NCBI GenBank assembly: GCA_025055795.1
Contig: JANWVV010000015.1
Span: 16,031-80,030 of the forward strand
Source: Gemmataceae bacterium
GTDB taxonomy: Bacteria > Planctomycetota > Planctomycetia > Gemmatales > Gemmataceae
Direction: 5' to 3'
DNA: 64,000 bases
In this document: one piece after another, positions 55,940 to 64,000 of the stretch
Position numbering within the stretch: position 1 is the stretch's first letter
Layout: each line of letters opens with the position of its first letter
Translations under genes and position numbers: made by a program
Notes under the pieces: generated by a model
Databases searched by the model: none
What the model was told of the DNA's origin: nothing
Seen by the model: only the letters and a program-made list of their open reading frames with translations

Positions 55940-56676
55940 GCTGGCGATTATCGGCCTGGAACGCTTCCGCGTCGATTGTTTGTCCCTTAATCCCCCCAAG
56001 ATCTTACACGTTCTTCAGAAATGTCAATATTCAGCGGAATCAATATTCAGCGAACAGCTGTCTCCCTTTACTCCCGCCTAGCTTAGGCGGCCTGCATCAA
56101 AATCGCCTCAAACAGGCCAACGCGATATATCTAATTTGGACCACCTAAATCACTCTATCCCTGGGAAAACGCTAACTTTCAAGCCAATCGACTTACAAAC
56201 TGACCTCGGGGAGGGTAGTTAGGGAACCGATACACGCCTACTGAAATGCCGACGGAGAGAATCCATCTGTAGCGGGTTGCACGAGGTGTAGGCCATTGCC
56301 GTCTGGGGCAGGCACACCATCCTGTACGCTGTCACACCCCACGGCTGGCTCAACCCACCACCACGACGACCGTCTGGTCTATGTGCCGGTCGTCGGCCAG
56401 GCAGTCCCTAACGCAGTGGTGCGATGCCCCCGCATTGGTTGTGCTGCCTGAAGTGTATCTCCCACACGCCGAAGAGCTATTCGCAGAAGGTTCGGGATGA
56501 GTCTCGTATTCCACGACAGCGGAGAGCAAGCAAGGCGGGTTTTGGTATTTTCTGAACTACTGTGGCACGGGATTTCGTGCTTGCGAAATTCGCTGCATTT
56601 GATATATCTTCCCATGCCTGTACTCGGGAAAAGCTCGTAGGCGACCAGGAGTGAACAACTGCAGGAGGCAGTTGGT
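55940..56676. other. Divergent intergenic region, no gene recognised
   Basis: These 737 bases lie between the rhomboid and the TPR gene. A frame on the minus strand at 56379-56702 has no motif and overlaps the TPR start. No RNA gene, array or transposon end was seen. Promoters for both flanking genes must lie here. Confidence 0.4.
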
Positions 56677-57345
56677 ATGAGCAGGACGCTCGCCTTATTC
56701 ACGGCAGCGTGGGCGTCGGTACTGCGAGCGGCTCGTCAGGGCCAGCGGACCGACGCTCTGAATTTGTTGCGCAAGTATCTGCGTCTGGCGGATCTGCCGG
56801 TGCAGCAGCGGGCGCGGGCCGAGGCCTTGGCAGGCCGGCTGTGTCTGGCCAGTGGAAACTACGCACGGGCCCGTCGGCATTTACGCCGGGCTTGGATGCT
56901 TAGTCCGAGCTGCGGTCGATGGGCCTACCTGTTGGGGCGGGCCTGGGCTGAGGACCCCCTTGGTCGCACAGACCGGGCGGTGCGGTGGTTCCACCGGGCG
57001 TGGCGGTGTCAGCCGAGCAATCCGTTGTATCGGGCCGCTTGGGGCGAGGCGCTGGTACACGCCGGAAAGTACCGTCAAGGCTGCCGCTTACTGTACCAGG
57101 CTGCGCGGCTGGCACCCGCTCAGACCTCGGTGCTCCGTTATGTCGTGCATGGCCTGATTGGTGCTGGCCGACCAGCTTTGGCCCTGCGGCTGCTAGGTCC
57201 CGCCCGCTTCCTCTGGCGGACTACTACTGCCCAGCGACGCCTCCAGGATTGGATCCGACAGCTCCGTTACGAGCAGGCTTGTCGTCGTCGGCCCCAGTCA
57301 ACCGCTAAACCCACCTGGGCCACACTGCCGTTACGCGCCGGTTGA
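56677..57345 (+). CDS. Small TPR-repeat protein
   Basis: The 222 residues form about four to five tetratricopeptide-like repeats with alternating Ala/Leu/Arg helices; 'ALAGRLCLASGNYARARRHL' and 'WGEALVHAGKYRQGCRLL' are clear TPR units. No signal peptide or membrane segment is seen, so it is probably cytoplasmic, and the protein is strongly basic. The ribosome-binding site AGGAGG lies 8 bases before ATG 56677. Its 3' end overlaps the convergent pyrK gene by 15 bases. Role unknown, presumably a scaffold for protein interactions. Confidence 0.75.
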   Translation: MSRTLALFTAAWASVLRAARQGQRTDALNLLRKYLRLADLPVQQRARAEALAGRLCLASGNYARARRHLRRAWMLSPSCGRWAYLLGRAWAEDPLGRTDRAVRWFHRAWRCQPSNPLYRAAWGEALVHAGKYRQGCRLLYQAARLAPAQTSVLRYVVHGLIGAGRPALALRLLGPARFLWRTTTAQRRLQDWIRQLRYEQACRRRPQSTAKPTWATLPLRAG

Positions 57346-58200
57346 ACCGAGCGGTGCATCTGACCCTTGTTCACTGAAGGCATCGTGCCACAGCGCGGCC
57401 TCAAAGGTGGGACCGTCGACACACACCCGGCGATAATCCCAATTATGGGCTGTTCCGATCCGGGTGACGCAACTGAAGCAAGCTCCGATGCCGCAGGCCA
57501 TGGGTGTTTCCAGCGAGACCCAACACGGGCGCTGCCACTGACGGGCCAGTCGGGCCAAGGCCTTGAGCATCGGTTCCGGACCGCACCCGATCAGCGGACC
57601 CGCAGGCTGCTCCGCCTGCAACCGGTCCAGAATCGAGCCGTGCCAGCCTACCGAACCATCGTCGCTGGCCAGGTAGAGCTGGGCACCGGCGGTCTGAAAA
57701 TCGGTCAGTCCCGCCAGCCGGGCGGCCGTCCGGACCCCGTAGTACAACAAGACGCGACGGGCCTGCGGCCGAGCCGCCTGCCCGCCATAGCCGCGAGATC
57801 CAAGCAACCAATGGGTGTATGCCACAAAAGGCGTCTGACCGATGCCACCGGCTACCAGCACCACCTGCTCCAGCTCGGAAAACGCAGGCAAGGGACGTCC
57901 CAACGGCCCCCACACCTCGACGACACTGCCCGCCGGCACGGTACACAACCGACTCGTCATGCTACCTACCACTAAATACACAATGTCCACGCCCAGCGGC
58001 GAGCTGGAGTCGTCACCCCAAGTGTCATACAAAGCAAACGGTCGTCCCAGTAAAGGGTCGTTCGTGCCGGCTAGTCGCAGCATAAGGAATTGACCCGGCA
58101 GGATAACGCGGGCAATTTCAGGACAAATCAGCCGGAGCCGATAAGTCCGTTCGGCTAGTTTCTCCTGGGAGACAATTCGGACGTGACGCAGGTGAGGCAT
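57331..58200 (-). CDS. pyrK: Dihydroorotate dehydrogenase electron-transfer subunit (PyrK-like)
   Basis: PyrK passes electrons from dihydroorotate dehydrogenase B to NAD+ in pyrimidine synthesis. The FAD-binding part has 'PGQFLMLRLAGTNDPLLGRPFALYD', the NAD-binding part 'VLVAGGIGQTPFVAY' and 'LIGCGPEPMLKALARL', and the C-terminal [2Fe-2S] cluster uses Cys in 'ACGIGACFSC' plus 'VCVDGPTF'. The length of 289 residues is slightly above the usual 250-270. No pyrD is adjacent. A related flavin-[2Fe-2S] reductase of another oxidoreductase is possible, but the 'CVDGPTF' ending is typical of PyrK. It may be co-transcribed with the pseudouridine synthase upstream (56-base gap). Confidence 0.85.
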   Translation of the reverse strand: MPHLRHVRIVSQEKLAERTYRLRLICPEIARVILPGQFLMLRLAGTNDPLLGRPFALYDTWGDDSSSPLGVDIVYLVVGSMTSRLCTVPAGSVVEVWGPLGRPLPAFSELEQVVLVAGGIGQTPFVAYTHWLLGSRGYGGQAARPQARRVLLYYGVRTAARLAGLTDFQTAGAQLYLASDDGSVGWHGSILDRLQAEQPAGPLIGCGPEPMLKALARLARQWQRPCWVSLETPMACGIGACFSCVTRIGTAHNWDYRRVCVDGPTFEAALWHDAFSEQGSDAPLGSTGA

Positions 58201-58256
58201 GGTCGCCGTGGGGAAAGAGGAATTCTAGCAGCGAAGGAGGGCAACCAGTGCGTAGT

Positions 58257-59057
58257 TCAAGTGGCCGTGGGGGAGTCGGGGGGGACAGGCGACGCTCGGC
58301 GGGCACGCAAGCGGCTTTGTCGCTCCGCCAGGCGTTGTCGGGCGAGTTGCACCCAGCGACGCAGGGCTTCCAGCTCCTTCTGGCTTAGCGGCCGGGACTT
58401 GCCCCGGCGTAAGCGGCCCAGACGTACCGGCCCGATCGCAATCCGCTTCAGACGCATCACTTTATGACCGAGGCGGGCCAGCATCCGCCGGATCTCCCGG
58501 TTTTTACCCTCGCAAAGCACCACGCGGAGCCAAGTGCTTTCGCCCTGATGCCCCAAAGTCCGAACGCTTTTCGCCCGCACCTTGCCGTCACTCAGCCATA
58601 TCCCCTCGGTCAGCCGTTGTAATTGTTCCCGACTGGGTTTGCCCGCTACTTGCACCAAATAGGTCTTGGGGATGCCAAAGCGTGGGTGCATCAGGGCAGC
58701 GGCCAGATCACCATCGTTGGTCATCAGCAACAACCCCTCACTGGCCTCATCCAGCCGACCGACCGTATACACCCGCTCCCGGACGTGCGGCAGCAGATCA
58801 ACCGCGCGGGGCCGGCCATCTGGATCGTAATTGGTACACAACACCCCCGGCGGCTTATGCAACAGCCAATAGACCCGCCGCTCCGGTCGTACCGGCTGGT
58901 CATCGACTGCCACCCGATGCACCAACGGATCTACCTTGGCACCCAAGGCGGTGACCACAACCCCGTCCACCGTTACCCGACCAGCGGCAATCAATTCATC
59001 GCAATAACGCCGGGAACCAACGCCTGCATGCGCCAGATACTTGTTGAGTCGTTGCAT
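58257..59057 (-). CDS. rluB: 23S rRNA pseudouridine synthase, RluB/RsuA family
   Basis: An S4 RNA-binding domain (residues 1-50, 'RLNKYLAHAGVGSRRYCDELI') precedes the catalytic domain. The nucleophile is Asp103 in 'VGRLDEASEGLLLMTNDG', the RsuA-family motif II. 'LHKPPGVLCTNYDPDGRP' and 'EGKNREIRRMLARLGHKVMRLKRIAIGPV' confirm the family and point to the RluB/RluE/RluF side, which modifies 23S rRNA. The ~35 C-terminal residues are basic and Arg-rich. 266 residues is normal. It is 56 bases upstream of pyrK, possibly in one transcript. Confidence 0.9.
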   Translation of the reverse strand: MQRLNKYLAHAGVGSRRYCDELIAAGRVTVDGVVVTALGAKVDPLVHRVAVDDQPVRPERRVYWLLHKPPGVLCTNYDPDGRPRAVDLLPHVRERVYTVGRLDEASEGLLLMTNDGDLAAALMHPRFGIPKTYLVQVAGKPSREQLQRLTEGIWLSDGKVRAKSVRTLGHQGESTWLRVVLCEGKNREIRRMLARLGHKVMRLKRIAIGPVRLGRLRRGKSRPLSQKELEALRRWVQLARQRLAERQSRLRARRASPVPPDSPTAT

Positions 59058-59527
59058 AGTGCCACTATTGTAGCAAACCCATCTGTCCGTCCCAGAGGTA
59101 AAAACACTGTCAAGTGTCCCTCCTCGTTATTACTATAAAAATTATCACGCACAAGGTAAGATGCCATGCCTCGTGGTCACCACAGGCGGGTCTGAATTGC
59201 ACCGCTGTCAATTGAAGCTTGAACAAACAACGCCGTCCATCGCCCAGGCTCGAACACTGGCTGAGCAAGCAGCCATAACGTCAGAGCCCACCTTTTCGGC
59301 ACGGAGATCACCTGCTGGGATGGTCAGGATAGGTGCTAAACCTGCCACCCCCTAATTTGTTTGCATCGTCACGGAGACACGAACAGATGCTCAAAGAAGC
59401 AGGCAGCTCACCTCCGCTGCAGGGCACCGGGGGAGCTGCAGTCCACGGAGTCGAGTTATTTGGTTAGCAGGGGCGTCGGAGAATAGGCCAGCGGGTCAGG
59501 CTGTACCGAGTTGGCTTGCTGTCAGGA
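59058..59527. other. Intergenic region, no gene recognised
   Basis: These 470 bases lie between the pseudouridine synthase start and the 3' end of the Gfo/Idh/MocA gene. A 64-codon frame at 59161-59355 has no recognisable similarity. No RNA or repeat was seen. Confidence 0.4.
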
Positions 59528-60931
59528 TTAGCCGAGTTGTTTCCAGGGATCGCGGCGTTCGCGGCTGAGCATTTTATTGGCTTGTTCGTCGTCGAACCGG
59601 TGGTTTTGAGGATCCCACTTGAGTTTTTGACCCAGTCGCAAGGCGATGGCAGCGATGTGGCAGACGATAACGGAGCCGGCACCGATGTCGACGTCGCAGA
59701 TCGGTTTCTGGCGCGACTGGACGCATTCCAGGAAGTTGGCCATGTGGTTGGTCGGCCGGCTGGGATAGAGCATCGGCACTTCCTTGAGCGGTTCGAACAG
59801 TTTTTTGTCGGAGGCGACCAGGAACCCTCGGCTGACAAACAGGGTGCCTTCGGTGCCCACTACCAAGATACCGTTTTCGGCCGGGCTGATGTCCCGTTCC
59901 TTGCCGTTGGCATCAACAAGTTTCTTGACTTCACGGCCGGCGCCATGGCTGACTTCCACGGGCACACCGTTGGCGTAGGTAAGGCGTACCTTGAAGGTGG
60001 GATGGCAGTTGTAGCCGTCGTCTCCTTGATACGGTTTGGTTGATTCGATGTGCTCCACGAGTACGGGTCCGCTACCATCCATGCCGAGCATCCATTGGGC
60101 GATGTCGATATGGTGGGCGCCCCAGTCGGTCATTTTGCCACCGCTGTATTCGTACCACCAGCGGAAGTTGTAGTGGCAGTTGGTCTTGTCCCCGTCCTGA
60201 CGGTAGGGAACCTTGGGGGTGGGGCCTAGCCAGAAGTCCCAGTCCAGTTCCTTGGGTGGGTCGACCGCTTTAATCGGCCCGCTGGTGGGGTTGGTACCGA
60301 TGCGGCATTCCATGTGTTTGATCTGGCCCAACCGGCCGGCGCGGACCAACTCGGTAGCCAGGCGGAAGCGACCAGCCATCTCGCAGCGTTGCTGGCTACC
60401 TGTCTGCAGGACACGCTTGGTATCGTGGACCACCTTTTGCAAAACGAGAGCTTCTTCGACGGTCAAGGTAAGTGGTTTTTCGCAGTAAACGTCTTTGCCG
60501 TTTTTCAGCGCGGCAATGGCCTGCAAAGCATGCCAGTGATCGGGGGTGGCGATGATGACCACGTCCACATTTTTATCGGCACACAGTTCGCGGAAGTCCT
60601 TGTACGGTTTGACCTCGAACCCGTCCTTTTTGTATTGTTGGACGGCATAATCGAGGTGACGGCCATCCACGTCGCAGACAGCGGTAAAGCGGACATGTTT
60701 GTGGCGTTTGGCTTCAGCGTACAGGGCGTTGGAGCGTCGGGGATTGGGACCGACGCCGATGACGCCCACCTGGAGCATTTGGTTGGGCGAGGGATTGGGG
60801 GGCTGCTGGGCTGCGCGGGCCTGGTCGGCGAACCATTCGCGGGCGTGCCAGGCGGGCAGTCCGGCGGCTGTCAGGGCCGCCAGGGAGCGGGCCATGAAAC
60901 CACGGCGGGAGAGATTACCTCGTTGCAGCAT
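59528..60931 (-). CDS. Gfo/Idh/MocA family oxidoreductase, Tat-exported
   Basis: The N-terminal signal is twin-arginine ('[23 protein letters not shown]'). The NAD(P)-binding domain has '[12 protein letters not shown]', then '[30 protein letters not shown]', with the conserved Lys of the EKP motif intact. The C-terminal domain has '[17 protein letters not shown]', the active-site His/Asp pattern of the family. ATG 60931 follows AAAGGG about 7 bases upstream; a TTG at 60949 is in frame. The length of 467 residues is normal for exported planctomycetal members. It probably acts on a sugar or cyclitol in the periplasm. It is not closely similar to the protein at 12083-13840, in which this motif reads EKL. 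Confidence 0.9.
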   Translation of the reverse strand: MLQRGNLSRRGFMARSLAALTAAGLPAWHAREWFADQARAAQQPPNPSPNQMLQVGVIGVGPNPRRSNALYAEAKRHKHVRFTAVCDVDGRHLDYAVQQYKKDGFEVKPYKDFRELCADKNVDVVIIATPDHWHALQAIAALKNGKDVYCEKPLTLTVEEALVLQKVVHDTKRVLQTGSQQRCEMAGRFRLATELVRAGRLGQIKHMECRIGTNPTSGPIKAVDPPKELDWDFWLGPTPKVPYRQDGDKTNCHYNFRWWYEYSGGKMTDWGAHHIDIAQWMLGMDGSGPVLVEHIESTKPYQGDDGYNCHPTFKVRLTYANGVPVEVSHGAGREVKKLVDANGKERDISPAENGILVVGTEGTLFVSRGFLVASDKKLFEPLKEVPMLYPSRPTNHMANFLECVQSRQKPICDVDIGAGSVIVCHIAAIALRLGQKLKWDPQNHRFDDEQANKMLSRERRDPWKQLG

Positions 60932-61117
60932 GGTGGGAACCCTTTGCAATTACGCCTTCTAGGCAGCAGGCGGTGTTGACCGGTTCTGCAATACCCACTC
61001 TTGCAGACCGGTTGCTGGTGTATCATAGCATCAAGGAACGAAAAATGGGAGCAACAAGCAGGCAAGCGTCATCGGTTATTCGTCCTGCCGCCGGCCTGTT
61101 ATGACAGGAGAGGGATC

Positions 61118-62080
61118 ATGGAGCTACGGGAGCGTTTTTTCGGGCGAGGGGAGCGTCGGCAGGGCGGGCCGCCGATCGCCAATCCGTTACTGGTGGATCC
61201 GCCGGCGGTAGGGGTATTGTTTGCCTCGGCACCGTTGTCGCTGCCAGCTGAGTCGATCCAGGCCACCTTGCGCGAATACCATCGCGATCTGGCCGAAGCG
61301 ACCGTGGAGCTGACCGAGGTACCTGCCCCGGCCGATGTGCAGCAGATTCCAGCTCCTCCTTCGGCTATCATTGGCTTGTTGGCCTGGGGAGCCCATGTCG
61401 TCAAACTGGTCGGCTTCAATGCTCCTATGCCTGTCAGCGTTCTGGATTCCTGCATCGCCCCCGCTCATTATGCCCCTGAGCTCAAACAACAGGCCTATCA
61501 GCACGCCGCTCATGTTCTGCTCTACTATGCGGGGTATGATGCCGATCCGCTGGAACAGTACGTGGCGTTGGCCGCTGCTACTGCGGCCCTGGCTCGCTGC
61601 GGCGCATTGGTAGCCCTTAACGAGCAGGCGCACACCTCGGTACCCGCCGCGGTCTTCCTACCGCATGAAGAAGACAACGGCGATACGTTGCAAGCGTTAC
61701 GTGCGTTGCCGTTGCCTTTTTTCTTCGCAGGGTTTGTCAAACTGGAAGTGGCCGGCGAGGAAGGGGTCTGGATGCGTACCTACGGTTGCCATACCTTCGG
61801 ACTGCCCGACCTGGCCATACGCGCTGAGGGCCACCACCGTGGCTCGGCCGTCTTCACCCTGTTCAGCAACATGCTCGACTATCTGCGCTTTGAAGGGCAG
61901 ACGTTCGCCGCCGGCGATACCATCGGCACCAGTGACGGAGAGTACTTGCGGCTGCGTGTTCGTCAGTCGACGGAATGGTTCCTGGAGGGCAACGAGCCAT
62001 TATTTGTTCTGGAGCCATTGCCACCGGAAGAACGTGCGTTGTGGGTACCACCCACGGGACAGCAAGGGGGCACGGAATGA
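61118..62080 (+). CDS. DUF4261 domain protein
   Basis: This cytoplasmic-looking protein of 320 residues has conserved segments 'GVLFASAPLSLPAESIQATL', 'WGAHVVKLVGFNAPMP' and a C-terminal 'YGCHTFGLPDLAIRAEGH', which match DUF4261. The domain occurs widely in bacteria with no known function; some members are associated with secretion-system immunity. ATG 61118 has a good ribosome-binding site (AGGAG); the frame is open upstream but without similarity. Its stop overlaps the next gene's start by four bases (ATGA), so the two are translationally coupled. Confidence 0.8.
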   Translation: MELRERFFGRGERRQGGPPIANPLLVDPPAVGVLFASAPLSLPAESIQATLREYHRDLAEATVELTEVPAPADVQQIPAPPSAIIGLLAWGAHVVKLVGFNAPMPVSVLDSCIAPAHYAPELKQQAYQHAAHVLLYYAGYDADPLEQYVALAAATAALARCGALVALNEQAHTSVPAAVFLPHEEDNGDTLQALRALPLPFFFAGFVKLEVAGEEGVWMRTYGCHTFGLPDLAIRAEGHHRGSAVFTLFSNMLDYLRFEGQTFAAGDTIGTSDGEYLRLRVRQSTEWFLEGNEPLFVLEPLPPEERALWVPPTGQQGGTE

Positions 62081-63375
62081 AAGGAGGTTATGCGCGGTCC
62101 ACCAACGGTTGGACCGCTGGGCTGGCGTTGCTGGCCGTGTTGGCCTTGCCCTGTTCCGCCGGAGCGGGGCTGCATTACTCCGCGGAAAAGTACGCCCCTT
62201 TGCCCGCTCGCTGGTCCGGCTTTTTGCAAGACCAGCGAGCGTTGCGTACCATCGCACAGGAACGGCCCCGCGATGGCCTTGTCTCGCCGTTGCGGCAGCA
62301 ATATTTGCAGGCGGCCGAGCATTATCACCGTTTGTCCCGCCACCGTTCCCTGACCGCAGACGAAGTGGCAGACTACGGTGCCGTCCTTATTCGCTTGGGT
62401 CGCCTGACGGAAGCGTTGGGCGTGCTGGAGGCGGGCGTTCGCCGCTGGCCCGACCATTTCGCGGTACAGGCCAACCGGGGCACCGCCTGGCAACTGGCCG
62501 GCGATCTGAACAGGGCCGCGGATGCCTTGCATGAGGCAGTACGCCTGGCCCCAGCCGCCTGGAAGCGGCCAGAACAATTCCATCTGAAGTTGGTACGCCT
62601 GCGACAAAGCGAAAAGAAGGGAACTGTCACAGTCGATGATTTGTTTGGCGTTCGCCTGGACGGTCCGGCCGGCCCCTGGAGTGACGATCGCCGCCGCGAA
62701 CTGCCCGAGGACGCCGCCGCCTTAGTTCAACAATTGGCTTTATGGTTGCCTCAGGATGGCCGCCTGCTGTGGCTGGCCGCCGAATTGGCTAACGCTTACG
62801 GCGATGTACCGATGGCCGCGGCTATGCTTGACGGATGCGTTACCGAGTTTGGTCTGGCCTCAGCCACGCTGCAGGCACGCCGGCAACTATTCCGCGAGGC
62901 AGCCGCTCAGCTCCGCCTCCATGCCCGGCACGTTTCGTATCTGCGGCCCCGTTCCTCCCGACCGCTCCTGCAAGCGTTCGACGAACGGTTACTGCCCCCA
63001 CCCCGCACCGACGGCCCTACTCCGTTGCCCTGGCCTCTGCTCCAGGCAGCCACTCCTCAGCCGGATAGCACCAGACGCTTCCCGGATTATTTGCTCCGGC
63101 TCGACGGTCAGATCGTCAGCCTGCAGGGTTTTATCCAGCCGATGGGTGACAGTCCGCAACTGCATGAATTTCTCTTATTGCCATATCCCGTCGGCTGCTG
63201 GTTTTGCGACACACCGGAGCCAACCGGTATGGTCTACGTCCGCCTGTCCGGTGAGCGACCCGCCGAGTACCGTCGCCTACTGGTTCTGGTCACCGGCCGC
63301 TTGCGACTCAATCGAGACAATCCGGAAACCTTCCTTTACATGCTTGAAGAGGCCGTCGTCGCCCTCCCGCAGTGA
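62077..63375 (+). CDS. Exported TPR protein with C-terminal DUF3299 domain
   Basis: A signal peptide (about residues 10-32, 'AGLALLAVLALPCSAGA') is followed by TPR-like helical repeats (about 70-290, 'LIRLGRLTEALGVLEAGVRRWPDHFAVQANRG'-type units). The C-terminal ~100 residues match DUF3299: 'LRLDGQIVSLQGFIQPM', 'LHEFLLLPYPVGCWFCDTPEP', then 'GMVYVR'. The Cys pair in GCWFC could bind metal or form a disulphide. DUF3299 is small and often periplasmic; combination with a TPR scaffold is unusual. ATG 62077 overlaps the DUF4261 stop and has AAGGGGG upstream. The export signal here against no signal in the coupled DUF4261 protein suggests the two act in different compartments or transiently. Confidence 0.78.
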   Translation: MKGGYARSTNGWTAGLALLAVLALPCSAGAGLHYSAEKYAPLPARWSGFLQDQRALRTIAQERPRDGLVSPLRQQYLQAAEHYHRLSRHRSLTADEVADYGAVLIRLGRLTEALGVLEAGVRRWPDHFAVQANRGTAWQLAGDLNRAADALHEAVRLAPAAWKRPEQFHLKLVRLRQSEKKGTVTVDDLFGVRLDGPAGPWSDDRRRELPEDAAALVQQLALWLPQDGRLLWLAAELANAYGDVPMAAAMLDGCVTEFGLASATLQARRQLFREAAAQLRLHARHVSYLRPRSSRPLLQAFDERLLPPPRTDGPTPLPWPLLQAATPQPDSTRRFPDYLLRLDGQIVSLQGFIQPMGDSPQLHEFLLLPYPVGCWFCDTPEPTGMVYVRLSGERPAEYRRLLVLVTGRLRLNRDNPETFLYMLEEAVVALPQ

Positions 63376-63793
63376 TGAGGCATATCCCTATTTATTCAAT
63401 ACGGAAATCATTTCCCCGAATCTCCAATCACTGTCCTACGAGAATAGACCTTCTCCTCCCTGGTTAAGGGGAACGATGATCCTACGCAGCCGCTATCAAA
63501 ATATTCTACTTGGAGCTGATGGACCTTGTCACATTGGAACAAATTCAATTACGATCAACGATTCGCAGGGGAGCATGTTCATTCATCGGGGCGGTGTCCC
63601 TGAATTTCTTTTTGGTTCGTGCCCACTCCTGCCCTTGATCAAACCGCAAAAGTTAACCAGATTCGAGTGTCGAGCCGCTTGATTTAACGTTCATCCAAGG
63701 TTTCAATATTTTTCACTTGAACGGTGTTAGGCGAAAAGATAAACTACAAGTCCACCGCTAAGGTATTTCCATCCTCGAACAAAACCAGAAGTT
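63376..63793. other. Intergenic region before lipoprotein gene
   Basis: This 418-base region is AT-richer than its neighbours. A frame at about 63476-63682 reads through but shows no named domain. No promoter could be assigned with confidence. Confidence 0.35.
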
Positions 63794-64000
63794 ATGAAGA
63801 TCCGGGGTGTAACTTGCGTAGCTTTGCTAACGGGCCTGATTATCTTGTCAGGTTGCTCATCAGGAGAAAAGTTGTACCCTGTGAGTGGCAAAGTCACTTA
63901 TAAGGGTAAGCCACTGGCAGGAGCTTTGGTTACTTTTCATCCTAAGAACTCGAGCGATCCGCGTGTAGAACGGCCGGTAGGCTATACGCAGGAAGACGGT
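63794..64000 (+). CDS. Lipoprotein with transthyretin/carboxypeptidase-regulatory-like domain (3' truncated)
   Basis: The frame runs to the right edge, so only 69 residues are visible. Residues 1-20 are a lipoprotein signal with lipobox LSGC, so the Cys is lipidated. 'YPVSGKVTYKGKPLAGALVTFHP' is the start of a small beta-sandwich common in planctomycetal lipoproteins, which often sit next to DUF1559 (pilin-like) genes. The function is unknown. The fragment is too short to trigger most gene predictors. Confidence 0.72.
   Translation, partial: MKIRGVTCVALLTGLIILSGCSSGEKLYPVSGKVTYKGKPLAGALVTFHPKNSSDPRVERPVGYTQEDG

Noticed and set aside
63476..63682. Coding remnant before the lipoprotein gene, considered as a DUF1559 C-terminus
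   Set aside because: The translated stretch lacks the DUF1559 ending motifs and is not in a complete gene.

Overview
The window looks like chromosomal DNA of a planctomycete, most likely Gemmatales/Gemmataceae. The indicators are a PSD1 cytochrome (DUF1549/DUF1553) near a Tat-exported DUF1501 protein, two Tat-exported Gfo/Idh/MocA oxidoreductases, a zinc-ribbon plus Pro/Gly-rich beta-propeller protein, an FG-GAP protein with the planctomycetal 'LEQREVPA' N-terminal motif, DUF4058, DUF4261 and DUF3299 proteins, and several membrane Ser/Thr kinases. Intergenic regions are long, and many genes have GTG or TTG codons upstream of a more likely ATG start.

Layout. 1-4.3 kb: two tandem paralogous beta-propeller proteins, the first cut by the window edge. 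4.7-6.3 kb: rho on the minus strand, followed by about 1.1 kb with no recognised gene. 7.4-13.8 kb: PSD1 cytochrome, DUF1501 protein and a Gfo/Idh/MocA oxidoreductase. 14.1-35.7 kb: the main locus, a polyunsaturated fatty acid (PUFA) synthase (pfaD, pfaA, pfaC) followed on the same strand by a complete head-to-head olefin pathway (oleA, oleB, oleC, oleD). 36.0-37.8 kb: a secreted metalloprotease-like FG-GAP protein on the minus strand. 38.8-41.2 kb: an isolated CARF-domain (CRISPR-signalling) protein in AT-rich flanks, then a DUF4058 protein. 41.5-50.9 kb: a Ser/Thr kinase, a BadF-type sugar kinase, a sortilin-like propeller with two inserted PDZ domains, and a kinase/beta-helix/multi-TM hybrid. 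51.9-54.3 kb: a LolCD-like ABC exporter. 54.4-63.4 kb: a rhomboid with extra domains, a TPR protein, pyrK, an RluB-type pseudouridine synthase, a second Gfo/Idh/MocA protein, and a DUF4261 plus TPR/DUF3299 pair. 63.8 kb: the start of a lipoprotein cut by the right edge.

The pfa-ole locus (about 21.6 kb, all plus strand) is the most important feature. The PUFA synthase would build a polyunsaturated acyl chain. PfaA has KS-AT-ACP-ACP-KR-DH, PfaC has KS-CLF and four hot-dog domains, and PfaD is the flavin enoyl reductase. OleA would condense two chains head to head, OleD reduce the beta-keto acid, OleC close a beta-lactone, and OleB decarboxylate it to a long polyunsaturated hydrocarbon. In Shewanella the C31:9 hydrocarbon hentriacontanonaene depends on both systems encoded at separate loci; here they lie together as one apparent dedicated pathway. 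No PfaB acyltransferase, PfaE phosphopantetheinyl transferase or thioesterase is in the window.

No rRNA, tRNA, CRISPR array, insertion sequence or phage was recognised. Reading was by eye without alignment, so domain limits are approximate.
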